Positions 36,386-45,082 of a stretch of DNA of 64,000 nt are shown here, one piece after another. Every line of letters begins with the position of its first letter. Position 1 is the stretch's first letter. The position numbers were made by a program, and so were the translations under genes. The stretch spans positions 71,728 to 135,727 of the forward strand of contig NZ_FOCV01000013.1 of assembly GCF_900110205.1 (NCBI RefSeq), in the 5' to 3' direction. The notes beneath the pieces were generated by a model that saw nothing but the letters and a program-made list of their open reading frames with translations, was not told the DNA's origin and did no database searches. The stretch is from Rhizobium tibeticum (GTDB lineage: Bacteria > Pseudomonadota > Alphaproteobacteria > Rhizobiales > Rhizobiaceae).

Positions 36386-37153
36386 GTGAGCCGCGTCTTC
36401 ATTACAGGATCGACCGACGGACTGGGGCTGGCTGCGGCTCGCACCTTGATGGACGAAGGCCATGAGGTCGTATTGCATGCGCGCTCCAACGACAGGGCCT
36501 CGGCCGTCGTCAGTCTTAGATCCAGAGCCTTGGCAGTGATCATCGGCGATCTCAGCAGCGATGCGGAGACGCGTTCCATCGCTGAACAAGTCAACCAAAT
36601 CGGACGGATGGACGCCGTCATTCACAATGCCGGCATCTACTCCGAGAGAAGCCGTGGGAACACGCCCGAAGGTCATCCGAAGATCCTAGCTGTCAATACG
36701 TTGGCACCATACCTGCTCACAGCCTTGATCGACCGACCTGACCGTCTGGTCTACCTTACCAGCGGCATGCACCAGAGTGGTGGTAGCTCCATCGACGACA
36801 TCGACTGGAAAAGGCGCGCTTGGAATACAAGTCAGGCTTATTCCGAAAGCAAGCTTCACGTGGCTACCATCGCAGCGGCCGTTGCTCGGCACTGGCCGGA
36901 CGTCCTCAGCAATGCGGTGGATCCCGGCTGGGTGCCGACCAAGATGGGCGGTGCCGGAGCGCCCGATGATCTTCAAATGGGCCATGAAACCCAGACCTGG
37001 CTGGCGACGAGCGACGACGAAGACGCGAAGATCAACGGTGCCTATTGGCATCACCGTCAGCAGCGTCGACCCGCTGCGGAAGTTACCGACCCGGATTATC
37101 AGGACAGGCTGATGGATAGGCTGGCACATCTGACGGGCGTCAGGCTGTTTTGA
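36386..37153 (+). CDS. Short-chain dehydrogenase/reductase (SDR)
   Basis: A 255-residue protein. VFITGSTDGLGLAAARTLMD is the nucleotide loop (TG-x3-G-x-G). DAVIHNAGIYSER carries the NAG motif. LVYLTSGMH is followed by a Tyr-Lys pair in AYSESKLHVATIAAAVA (Y-x3-K). VDPGWVPTKMGG is the usual PG motif. The start is GTG at 36386, with GAGAGG about 8-13 bases upstream. An in-frame ATG at 36299 would add an unrelated N-terminus. It is probably an NADP-dependent oxidoreductase of unknown substrate. An IS5 relic follows directly. Confidence 0.85.
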   Translation: MSRVFITGSTDGLGLAAARTLMDEGHEVVLHARSNDRASAVVSLRSRALAVIIGDLSSDAETRSIAEQVNQIGRMDAVIHNAGIYSERSRGNTPEGHPKILAVNTLAPYLLTALIDRPDRLVYLTSGMHQSGGSSIDDIDWKRRAWNTSQAYSESKLHVATIAAAVARHWPDVLSNAVDPGWVPTKMGGAGAPDDLQMGHETQTWLATSDDEDAKINGAYWHHRQQRRPAAEVTDPDYQDRLMDRLAHLTGVRLF

Positions 37154-37159
37154 GCGTTC

Positions 37160-37450
37160 GCGTGGGTGGCCCACAAAGTCCATGCGCTCACCGACGTGAT
37201 CGGCCGCCCCTGTAGGTTCGTGCTAACCGCCGGCAACGTCAGCGACGGCCGCGCCCGCGCTCCTCAAACAGGCTGGGCGCATGCACTACCTACCGGGCGA
37301 CAAAGGCGACGATGCCGACCTACTGCGCCATTCGCTCCGCGACGCTGGCGCCGTTCCCCCTATCTCCGGCTGGCGCAGCCGCAAGCGCGCCACCTGCGAC
37401 GACAAGGAACGTTATCGCGGCCGTCACCTCATCGAGGACCCTTCGCCCGC
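37160..37450 (+). pseudogene. IS5-type transposase relic
   Basis: HKVHALTDVIGRPCRFVLTA followed by GNVSDG is the start of the IS5-family catalytic core. After a frameshift near 37260, the next frame reads GDKGDDADLLRHSLRDAG, containing the second catalytic region (usually DKGYD, here DKGDD), and RKRATCDDKERYRGRHLIED. The N-terminal DNA-binding part and the last glutamate helix are missing. It is a dead fragment, inserted or recombined behind the SDR gene. Confidence 0.75.
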
Positions 37451-37625
37451 TGGAAGTCTATTCTGTCCACGACCAGCAGAACTATTCCTCCGAGAATGAG
37501 GACGATGCAGACGAGCAGAGGGGTTTCGAAGAGCACAGACTTAATGAATTCATGTGCAAGGACCCCGACAATGGCTGCTGCCAAGAATGCAATCAGAATG
37601 CGGCCAATCCTCGCACGCTGCAATT
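37435..37625 (-). pseudogene. Undecaprenyl-diphosphatase (UppP/BacA) fragment
   Basis: RIGRILIAFLAAAIVGVLAH, EFIKSVLFETPLLVCIVLIL and GGIVLLVVDRI correspond to two transmembrane segments and the loop of UppP, which recycles the lipid carrier for cell-wall and surface polysaccharides. Only about 60 residues are present, and the catalytic E-x3-E and PGxSRSG motifs are absent. The fragment abuts the IS5 relic on the other strand. It is probably a chimaeric junction left by recombination. Confidence 0.65.
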
Positions 37626-37831
37626 TGGGCAAGGAACATGTCGCGAGCACTAATCCTTTTGCCGAGCAAAGAGATATTGGATGAGAAGTTTCGATTCGCC
37701 GCGATCGGTTCCGGCGCAATCAGACTCAGCCACACGTTTCCATCGTGAGACGTAGACAATCTCTCCAAGCTGGCAGCGTTCCAGGATGCCAAAGATGAAA
37801 CGATTTCGCCCGACCGCCCCGGTGTCATTCA
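37626..37831. other. Intergenic stretch behind the amino acid ABC operon
   Basis: About 200 bases between the uppP fragment and the end of the permease gene. No gene or terminator could be identified. Confidence 0.35.
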
Positions 37832-38479
37832 TCAACGAATTGGGGCATCTCTTTCGAGCTTTCGCGCGTACTCGGTGAGCGGATAGCAAAGCACAAAGAA
37901 GATTGCAGCGACCAACCCATAAACTTTGAAGGGCTCAAACGTTGCGTTGTTTATCGCGTTCGCCGTCCTCATCAGTTCCTCAAACCCCAGAATGGACGTC
38001 AAGGCTGTGCTCTTGATCAGCTGCACGAGAAACCCGACGATCGGTGCTCGAGTTATCCGGAAAGCTTGCGGCAGGATGATAAGCCGAAGTTCTTGCAGGC
38101 GGTGGAGACCGAGGCTCGCACCAGCATCCCACTGTCCGCGCGGAAGCGCCTCGACGCCGCTTCGCCATATCTCTGCCAGATAGGCACTGGCATAAAACGT
38201 AAGCCCGCACACTGCCGCCGTCCATGGCTCAATTCGGAAGCCCAACATGGGCAACCCGAAGAACATCAAGAAGAGCTGCATGAGAAGTGGCGTTCCTTGG
38301 AACAGCGCGATGTAACCTGACGCAAGACGCCGTGGCCAAAAGGATTGCGATATCCGAGCAAAGAGGATTGCTATGCCGACGGAGGCCCCGCCGACGAAGG
38401 CGGCGATTGATAAGAGAATCGTCCAACGCGTCGCGAAAGCGAGATTGCGTAAAATGTCCCAGAACGTGAACTCGATCAT
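37832..38479 (-). CDS. Polar amino acid ABC transporter permease (HisM/GlnP-like)
   Basis: A 215-residue permease with about five helices. FALFQGTPLLMQLFLMFFGL-like sequence is the conserved first pore block (here ALFQGTPLLMQLFLMFFGLP). SGVEALPRGQWDAGASLGLH, then RLQELRLIILPQAFRITRAP is the EAA-loop that meets the ATPase. It overlaps the partner permease by four bases (ATGA) and is the last gene of the ABC operon. No ATPase gene is in the window. The substrate is inferred from the ureohydrolase next door. Confidence 0.9.
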   Translation of the reverse strand: MIEFTFWDILRNLAFATRWTILLSIAAFVGGASVGIAILFARISQSFWPRRLASGYIALFQGTPLLMQLFLMFFGLPMLGFRIEPWTAAVCGLTFYASAYLAEIWRSGVEALPRGQWDAGASLGLHRLQELRLIILPQAFRITRAPIVGFLVQLIKSTALTSILGFEELMRTANAINNATFEPFKVYGLVAAIFFVLCYPLTEYARKLERDAPIR

Positions 38480-39144
38480 GATATCCCCGCTCCGAGGAAC
38501 CTGCGACCGCCCGCGATCAGCAAACGCCTGAGGGTTGCCGACATGGCAAGGTAGATCATCGTCACGACGAGATACGTTTCAAATGAACGAAAAGTGCGGG
38601 CTTGCAAAAGGTCGGCTTCTTGCGCCAGTTCTCGAACTGAAATCTGTGAGACCACAGCCGATTCCAGCATCATGATGACGATCTGGCTTGTCAGGGCCGG
38701 AAAGATAATTTTGAGCGCCTGGGGCAACACGACTTTGAAAAATACGTGCCTGGGCTTCAGCCCGAGCGCCAGTGCCGCTTCGCTTTGCCCCTTAGGGATA
38801 GCATCGAGCCCCGCCCCTACAACCTCGGTCGTGTAAGCCGCCATGTTCAGTGTCATTGCGAGTATTGCGGCGGTCACGGGATTGAGATGGACTCCGAGAC
38901 TTGGGAGGCCAAAGAAGATGAAGAAAAGCTGGACCAGGAACGGCGTATTGCGGATTACTTCAACATAGAGGCCAACAGCCCGGCGCAACCAGCCGAACCG
39001 ACTTCTTCGCGCAGCAGCGCCAAAAACACTCAGTACCATCCCGAAGATGGTGGTGCAGGCAATCAGCAAAAGCGTCATACCCGCCCCATATGCAAGTGCG
39101 CCCGCACCGCCCCAGAGCCAGTCGAAGCCAAGGCTATAGGTCAT
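38476..39144 (-). CDS. Polar amino acid ABC transporter permease (HisQ/GlnP-like)
   Basis: A 222-residue permease. GLYVEVIRNTPFLVQLFFIF is the first conserved pore block. GLDAIPKGQSEAALALGLKP followed by RHVFFKVVLPQALKIIFPAL is the EAA-loop. The start is MTYSLGFDWLW at 39144, because GGAAGGAG lies just upstream. A longer frame starts at 39159. It lies 36 bases after the binding protein stop and pairs with the following permease to form the pore for a polar or cationic amino acid. Confidence 0.9.
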   Translation of the reverse strand: MTYSLGFDWLWGGAGALAYGAGMTLLLIACTTIFGMVLSVFGAAARRSRFGWLRRAVGLYVEVIRNTPFLVQLFFIFFGLPSLGVHLNPVTAAILAMTLNMAAYTTEVVGAGLDAIPKGQSEAALALGLKPRHVFFKVVLPQALKIIFPALTSQIVIMMLESAVVSQISVRELAQEADLLQARTFRSFETYLVVTMIYLAMSATLRRLLIAGGRRFLGAGIS

Positions 39145-39180
39145 CGCCACTCCTTCCACGGCGCGGAGCGCTCATACCGA

Positions 39181-39972
39181 TCAATCCTTGAGATTTTCAG
39201 GGTTGAGTGGTGTCTTCAGCCAGGCCTTCGAACTTGCGTCGAGTTTCCCTTCGGCGATCATCTTGGCAACGACGTCATTGACGGCGTTTTTCAGGCTTTC
39301 CTCGCTCTTGCGGAGAGCGATATGCGACGGCGACGTCAAGAGTTGGAACTTTTGTTCTGGTTTCAACGCGTCCTGCCGTGCCAAAACCTGTGCACCGACG
39401 TCGTTGCCGACCACCATCAACTGTGTTTGACCAGAGATGAAGGCCTGGATGACGGAATTGTAGTTTTCAAAGCGCTGGATGGTGGCCGATGCCGGCGCTG
39501 CGGCGGTCAACGAGGTGTCTTCGAGCGTCCCGCGGTTAACAGCAATCGTTTTGTCGGCGAGGTCATCCTTGCCGCTAATTGGGACAGCTGCCGGCCCTAT
39601 GACCGCGATGTAATACGGCGCGTACGCAGCCGCAAAATCGATGACCTCGGCACGCTCCTTGGAATAGCCGACGCTCATTAGAATATCGACGCGCTTGTCA
39701 TTCAGATAGGCAATCCTGTTTTGTCCTGTGACGCTCACGAGGTTGAGCTTCACACCAAGACTGTCGGCAACGTTCTGAGCAACGTCGACGTCATATCCCT
39801 TGAGGCTCATGTCGGCGCTGGCCGAGGAGAATGGAGGGAAATCGGAAAATATACCGACATTGATCTGGCCTGCAGCCTTGATGTCGGTGAGATCGTCGGC
39901 GTGCGCCGATAAGCCGACGAAAGCGAATGCCGCAGCGGCGGCGATAGTGCGTCCCAGTTTGCTGATAGTCAT
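39181..39972 (-). CDS. Polar amino acid ABC transporter substrate-binding protein
   Basis: A 263-residue family 3 binding protein. The signal peptide LGRTIAAAAAFAFVGLSAHA is cleaved before DDLTDIK. Typical ligand blocks are QINVGIFSDFPPFSSASADM, then SLKGYDVDVAQNVADSLGVK, and the conserved MSVGYSKERAEVIDFAAAYA. The start at 39972 has AAGGGGAA about 6-13 bases upstream. An earlier in-frame opening is at 40056 but lies inside the ureohydrolase gene. The gene follows the ureohydrolase gene by 38 bases. Ligand: probably a guanidino compound or arginine-related amino acid, from context only. Confidence 0.9.
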   Translation of the reverse strand: MTISKLGRTIAAAAAFAFVGLSAHADDLTDIKAAGQINVGIFSDFPPFSSASADMSLKGYDVDVAQNVADSLGVKLNLVSVTGQNRIAYLNDKRVDILMSVGYSKERAEVIDFAAAYAPYYIAVIGPAAVPISGKDDLADKTIAVNRGTLEDTSLTAAAPASATIQRFENYNSVIQAFISGQTQLMVVGNDVGAQVLARQDALKPEQKFQLLTSPSHIALRKSEESLKNAVNDVVAKMIAEGKLDASSKAWLKTPLNPENLKD

Positions 39973-40010
39973 TTTATGTTCCCCTTTTCTTGGTTCTGGA
40001 TTTGGGTGAC

Positions 40011-41108
40011 TTAAGCGGCCCGCACGCGAGCGGACGGACTGAACATGGCAAGGCAAAGCAGTTCGAATAGGACCTGCGCCCCTATCTGGGCCGTATTGGT
40101 GGTCGCGTCGTACTGCGGTGCGACCTCCACCACGTCGCCGCCTACGAGATTTATTCCTCGGAAACCGCGCAACATGGCGAGAACTTCTCTCGGAAGCAGT
40201 CCCCCGACCTCAGGTGTCCCGGTTCCGGGCGCAAAGGCGGGATCCAGACTGTCGACGTCAAAACTGATATACGTTGGACCGGAGCCGACGACCCCGAGGG
40301 CGCGCGCGATCACGGACTTAATGCCCATTTCCGCGACTTCCTCGGCGTGTATGACCGTCATTCCGGAAGCGAATGAGAATTCCCAGAGATATTCGGCTCC
40401 GCCTCGAATGCCGATCTGGATCGTTCTTTTGGGATCAAGGACGCCGGCGAGAACGGCCTCTCGGAATGGGGCACCGTGGTGGAATTTGGAGCCTTCGTAC
40501 GGGCCTGCCGTATCGCAATGAGCATCGATGTGAATCATTCCGACGGGAGTGCGGCTCGCAAATCCCTTGAGAATGGCACCGGAGATGGAATGGTCTCCGC
40601 CCACCGACAAAGGTATCACTCCGGTATCCGCGATCATGCGGTAGCTTTGCTCGATGTCCGCATGGCATCCGGCAAGGTCAAAGCGGCTTCGCATCGGAAC
40701 GTCACCGACGTCAGCAACCTTGAGCTTCCCCATTGGCGCAACACCGAGGACATGCTCATAGGGACCAACACGTTCGATCGCCCGAACGGCCCTCGGACCC
40801 AACCGTGATCCGGCGCGATTGGTGACACCAAGATCCATCGGCACGCCGATCAAGGCTACATCCAGTGCTGCAAGCACGTCGGGTCTGATGCCGTTTTCGA
40901 TGAAGGACGCACCAAGGAATGTCGCCGGGTCGGCAAATGGCCACTTGCGGCCGTCGCCATCCCTGAAGACACTTGCGGCCACTTCGCGGAAGTGTGGATC
41001 GAGCATTTCGCCGCCGGCCGCATTGCCGAAGCGAAGGCGTAGGTCCTCCAGAAAGTCTTGGTCAATCGTCAAGATAAGCTCCCCAGTTCTGATCCAAGGC
41101 GCCATCAT
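40011..41108 (-). CDS. Ureohydrolase (agmatinase/guanidinoalkanoate hydrolase family)
   Basis: A 365-residue protein. The manganese ligands are in VGGDHSISGAI (His), HIDAHCD (Asp, His, Asp) and ISFDVDSLDPAFAPGTGTPE (two Asp). These enzymes split guanidino groups into urea and an amine, with substrates such as agmatine, 4-guanidinobutyrate, 3-guanidinopropionate or guanidine. An N-terminal extension of about 55 residues precedes the usual start of the fold. GGGGAG lies just before TTG 41072, which may be the true start. It is the first gene of an operon with a polar amino acid ABC transporter and is divergent from a LysR gene. Substrate not decidable from the sequence. Confidence 0.88.
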   Translation of the reverse strand: MMAPWIRTGELILTIDQDFLEDLRLRFGNAAGGEMLDPHFREVAASVFRDGDGRKWPFADPATFLGASFIENGIRPDVLAALDVALIGVPMDLGVTNRAGSRLGPRAVRAIERVGPYEHVLGVAPMGKLKVADVGDVPMRSRFDLAGCHADIEQSYRMIADTGVIPLSVGGDHSISGAILKGFASRTPVGMIHIDAHCDTAGPYEGSKFHHGAPFREAVLAGVLDPKRTIQIGIRGGAEYLWEFSFASGMTVIHAEEVAEMGIKSVIARALGVVGSGPTYISFDVDSLDPAFAPGTGTPEVGGLLPREVLAMLRGFRGINLVGGDVVEVAPQYDATTNTAQIGAQVLFELLCLAMFSPSARVRAA

Positions 41109-41373
41109 TTGCTTGGCGGAAAGCCTTTACAACCTTGATATTTCGTGAGGGGCTATAACGATTCCTGATACTCTTGCAGCACAGGCGTGAGTATTCATCG
41201 ACGTGTTCGTTCAGAAGCTCTTATAGGGCAAAGGCGACCGGTTGCCTCTCTCCCCGGATGGCGGGAGGGACTTCTGGACCGTTGCGCCCGAACTAGAGAT
41301 CGTACAATGTCAGTTTTGCTGTCGACGGGCAAGGTCGCGCAGCGCGGAGCAACGCAGACGAAGACGCTGTCAA

Positions 41374-42234
41374 ATGCTTGATCTCGACTCATATTTGCTC
41401 CGGGCGTTCCTGACGGTCGCCGAAATCGGAACGGTCAACGGCGCAGCGGCGAAACTGCACAGAACTCAAGCGGCAGTCAGCATGCAAATTCGCAAGCTCG
41501 AGGAGCTCGTCGGCGTAACGCTCTTTTCCCGTTCCTCAAAAGGACTTGAGCTCACGGCTCATGGCCAGATCATGGTTGCCTATGCCCGAGAGATCGTGGT
41601 GCTTAGCGACGAGGTCGGCCGGCGGCTTACCGGAAAGATACTCCAGGGACGAATCCGTCTCGGGGTCGTCGAGGACTTCGCCGCCAGTCGCCTGATAGAC
41701 ATCCTTCGTGACTTCAGGGCTCAAAACCCCAAGGTGGATATCGATATCATTGTCGAGCCAAATCGGCGTCTGGCAGAGATGTTTGAAGAGGGAAAACTCG
41801 ATCTCGTTGTTTGCGATATCACCGTCCTCAACCGGAAACCCATCCTGATATGGACCGAATATCTGACCTGGGTTGTCAGATCGGATTTTGTGGTCGACGC
41901 AAGCCGGCCGCTCCCGGTGATCATGTTTGATGAGAGCTGCCCCTGGAATGTTCGCACCATAGCAACGCTGTCGCAGCGGAACATAAAATGGAAGACCGCC
42001 TGTGTTGCTTCCACTTTGGTTGCCATGGCGACGGCGGTAAGGGTCGGCATTGGTGTTGGCCCCATGCTTGAAGCCACGATCCCGGAGGGATGCCGCGCAC
42101 TCGACAAGGCAGCCGACCTTCCTGGAGCCGTGCGGATCGAGATCGGATTTTATGCCCAGTCCGAAGCGTCCGAGGGTGTTCGTTATCTCGTCGAGTTCGT
42201 GTCGCGACACACTGCGATGGCGGACCGTCCATAA
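41374..42234 (+). CDS. LysR family regulator
   Basis: A 286-residue regulator. LDLDSYLLRAFLTVAEIG and GAAAKLHRTQAAVSMQIRKL form the winged helix-turn-helix. The effector domain starts at GRIRLGVVEDFAASRLIDIL. The ATG at 41374 starts the family-typical MLDLDSY. A longer frame from 41242 adds an Arg-rich stretch not seen in the family. It is divergent from the ureohydrolase-ABC operon, which it probably activates in response to a guanidino compound or its product. Confidence 0.88.
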   Translation: MLDLDSYLLRAFLTVAEIGTVNGAAAKLHRTQAAVSMQIRKLEELVGVTLFSRSSKGLELTAHGQIMVAYAREIVVLSDEVGRRLTGKILQGRIRLGVVEDFAASRLIDILRDFRAQNPKVDIDIIVEPNRRLAEMFEEGKLDLVVCDITVLNRKPILIWTEYLTWVVRSDFVVDASRPLPVIMFDESCPWNVRTIATLSQRNIKWKTACVASTLVAMATAVRVGIGVGPMLEATIPEGCRALDKAADLPGAVRIEIGFYAQSEASEGVRYLVEFVSRHTAMADRP

Positions 42235-42343
42235 CATCCCGTTATAGCCGCAAAAAATAAAACGGCCTGTTCCAATTGGCACAACGGATGCAATTTGCCT
42301 TCCGGCAAGCACCACGTACCACTTGAAACAAGGAAACTGGCCG

Positions 42344-42703
42344 ATGGCTATCGAGCATTTGCCCGTCGACGAGGCGTCGCCACTTCAAACTGTCCATATC
42401 ATTGGCCAGATTGCCAGTACTACTATAGGCGCTGGCGTTGGTGCGCAGACGATCGAGATACTCGACCGCATTGATGCCTTGCTCTCAGACGCGGGTACCG
42501 ACAGGTCAGAATTAGTTCAAGCGAATATCTGGCTCCGCGATCTCAAGGCTTTTGGCGAAATGAACACCGTTTGGGAAAGGTGGGTTACTCCAGGCGCAAC
42601 GCCTCGCCGAACTACTTTTGAAGATTGCGACCTGCCACGCCTATGCGACATCCGTGTAGACGTGATTGCTTGGCGGAAAACTCAAGGGTTTGAACCTACG
42701 TAG
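42344..42703 (+). CDS. RidA/YjgF family protein
   Basis: A 119-residue protein. VHIIGQIASTTIGAGVGAQT, then LLSDAGTDRSELVQANIWLR and MNTVWERWVTPGATPRRTTF and DIRVDVIAWR match the RidA fold, but the conserved Arg of the active site must be confirmed by alignment. RidA hydrolyses reactive enamines and imines from amino acid metabolism. It follows the LysR gene by 109 bases on the same strand, opposite the ureohydrolase operon, and probably protects or completes that catabolic route. The start MAIEHLPVDEA at 42344 is chosen because AAGGAAAC precedes it. Confidence 0.8.
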   Translation: MAIEHLPVDEASPLQTVHIIGQIASTTIGAGVGAQTIEILDRIDALLSDAGTDRSELVQANIWLRDLKAFGEMNTVWERWVTPGATPRRTTFEDCDLPRLCDIRVDVIAWRKTQGFEPT

Positions 42704-42998
42704 AGGTTGTCGAATCTGGAACGAAACTGGGAGATCGATCTCCACTCGAGGAGAGCCTCGTAAAAGTGTCAATCACGGCCCACCGACCAGCGACGATCGC
42801 GCTCTTTCCAGCTTGATATCGCAGGTGCTGAGTGGAAGGACGCTCCGAATGTGCCATGATGCCCTTCCTTCCGAGCAGGAACGGCACCCTTCAGCGCATC
42901 GCGGAGCATTCGGCGATCGTTGTCAATCTTTTGGCGGGAAGTCTGGTAGGCGCCTGGGGCGGCATCAACATGCTGTTGATTGTCCGACCTCCTTGATC
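42704..42998. other. Intergenic stretch, nothing coding recognised
   Basis: About 300 bases between the RidA gene and the convergent end of a binding protein gene. No clear hairpin terminator and no gene were seen. Confidence 0.35.
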
Positions 42999-44597
42999 TC
43001 AAGCGTTCGGATCGATCCACAGGTCGCCGAAGCTCCAGTTCAGCCCCTGCGATCCCGTAACGAAGTTCTTCACCCGCTTGTTGGCAACGATCTGCGCACC
43101 AGCAGCAACGAGGTCGACGGAAGCAACTTCGTCGTGGATGAGATGTTGGAATTTGCTCCAGGTCTCCCATCGCTTCTTCTCATTCGGCTCAATGGCGGCC
43201 GCCTCGAGCAGCGCGTCTGCCTGAGCATTGGCGTAGTGGCTCGCATTCGAAAATGGCAGGCCGATCTTGAAATTCTTGCTCCAATAGGCGCGCTGGATGC
43301 CGAGGGAAGGATCGAAGGTGTTTGAGAGAGATTCCACCACCAAGTCGAAGGCCCTGTCGGTGTAGACAGTCTTGAGGAATGTGGGGAGGTCGTACTTTTT
43401 GATCTCGATGCCGATGCCGATTTTTTCCAATTGGCTTTTCAGGACATCGGCATAACCTTGCGGCAGATAGGAATTGTACGTCAGCCGGAGATCGAAACGC
43501 TTTCCGTCCGATTTGCGCGGATAGCCTGCCTCGTCGAGGAGCTTTTCGGCGGCGGTAGGATCGAACGGATGCGCCACGACACTTGGATCGTACCACTTCG
43601 GCAATGCCGTACTGACAGGGCTTGGAGAAACCTGTGCATAGCCGTAAAGCGCAATATCGACGATCTCCTGCAGATTGATTGCCCTGGCGATGGCAAGCCT
43701 CACCTCGCGCTTGGCAAAGAGCGGATTGTCGTAGTTGAAGAACAGCTGCTGCTGCGGACCGGAATAGGCGTAGGTGGTGGTGTCAACGACAAGATTGGGA
43801 TCCTGCTTCAACCGGTCGAGGTCGGCGAGCGGCACGGGATTGTCGCCTATGTCGGCCTCGCCCGTCTCCAAGGCGGCAGAACGCGCAGCCGGATCCGTCA
43901 CCACGCGCAGGATGATGCGATCGAGATAGGGTTTTCCGGCATCCCAGTAGTCCGGATTTCGCTCGAAGATCAGATGGCTGCCGAGCACCCATTCCGTCAG
44001 CTTGAAGGGCCCTGTGCCGATCGCGGTCTGCAGGGTTTGGCCATCGCCCGGCGCGAGCTTCTCGAAGATATGCTTCGGAACGATGGGCGATTCCGAACTC
44101 GATTGTGCCGCTAGCAGGAAGGGAGCGGGCTTGGACAGTACGATGATGGCGGTAAGCGGATCAGGTGTCTGGACTTCGACGACATTCTGATAGGTGATGC
44201 GACCGCGCGGATGAGCCTCCTTCAGCCGTAGGATCGAAAAGGCAACGTCGGCGGAGGTGAAGTCCGTTCCGTCATGCCATTTGACACCCTTACGGAGCTT
44301 GAATGTGTAGCGAAGATTGTCGTCAGAGACGGACCAGTCGGTTGCCAATAGTGGCTGCGGCTTGACGTCAAAGTCAAAGGTCAGGAGCCCCTCGACGATC
44401 TTCGGACCGATGGCCTGGCCGGTTCCCGACGACGTATTGATCGCAAGCAATGCGCTGCCCGGATCCACGCGGTAGACCCAATTCAAGGTGCCGCCAGAAG
44501 CTGGCGCGGCACCCTGCCCGAAGGAGATCGACGGAAGGATGGTACTCGCGCCGGCAAGCAGAATTAACTGATTGAAACTACGACGGCTGATGGACAC
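42999..44597 (-). CDS. Family 5 (peptide/opine-type) ABC substrate-binding protein, without permeases
   Basis: A 532-residue family 5 binding protein. ISRRSFNQLILLAGASTILP is a twin-arginine-like signal. YTFKLRKGVKWHDGTDFTSA, then TADPLTAIIVLSKPAPFLLA-like blocks (here TPDPLTAIIVLSKPAPFLLA) and KTVYTDRAFDLVVESLSNTF are typical of the family. No permease or ATPase gene adjoins it. A paralogue with the same motifs lies at 57948-59564, so the two bracket the sulfur genes. It may bind a sulfur-containing compound or oligopeptide and use permeases encoded elsewhere. Ligand unknown. The start at 44597 follows GAGGAGCC-like sequence. Confidence 0.88.
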   Translation of the reverse strand: MSISRRSFNQLILLAGASTILPSISFGQGAAPASGGTLNWVYRVDPGSALLAINTSSGTGQAIGPKIVEGLLTFDFDVKPQPLLATDWSVSDDNLRYTFKLRKGVKWHDGTDFTSADVAFSILRLKEAHPRGRITYQNVVEVQTPDPLTAIIVLSKPAPFLLAAQSSSESPIVPKHIFEKLAPGDGQTLQTAIGTGPFKLTEWVLGSHLIFERNPDYWDAGKPYLDRIILRVVTDPAARSAALETGEADIGDNPVPLADLDRLKQDPNLVVDTTTYAYSGPQQQLFFNYDNPLFAKREVRLAIARAINLQEIVDIALYGYAQVSPSPVSTALPKWYDPSVVAHPFDPTAAEKLLDEAGYPRKSDGKRFDLRLTYNSYLPQGYADVLKSQLEKIGIGIEIKKYDLPTFLKTVYTDRAFDLVVESLSNTFDPSLGIQRAYWSKNFKIGLPFSNASHYANAQADALLEAAAIEPNEKKRWETWSKFQHLIHDEVASVDLVAAGAQIVANKRVKNFVTGSQGLNWSFGDLWIDPNA

Positions 44598-45082
44598 GCG
44601 AAGGCTCCTCTTGGTTCCGAAATGGTCGTCGACAGAAGCATCCGTCTCGCGTGCCCAAACACGAAGTCAAAGTTTCTTCTCGCATGGGAAAGAATAACTG
44701 CGCGCAGAAGATTTTTCGTCCCGCTGACCCGATGAAGAGAATGCGCATGCTTCTGCGGCTTCGCGCCGAGCAGGACGATTGCGCCGGCGATGCAAATAGG
44801 GAAACGACGAAATATTGTATGCCGCGGCAAACTCCGCAAAAGGACTGGTAAAAACCGCTAGCGTAGCGCGCGATGGTCGGTGAGCCCGCGAGGGTACGGA
44901 TCAAAGACCAGCAAGGAACCTGTTGGCCGGCCGTTGCAGGCCGCCGAGGCGCTCGCGCAACCTTGTACCCGCGTTCCTGCCCGAACGGTCCTCGCCGTTG
45001 CCTCGTCGGCTCGAAACCCGAAGCGCCACATCCGTGGACAAGAGAAACGACGTTGCGTTGGGAAACTTGAAATTTGCTGTTG
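44598..45082. other. Promoter region of the binding protein gene, end of the ssu operon
   Basis: About 485 bases. The promoter of the downstream binding protein gene and the end of the sulfonate operon transcript lie here. Frames inside it have poor composition. No terminator or operator could be assigned with confidence. Confidence 0.35.
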
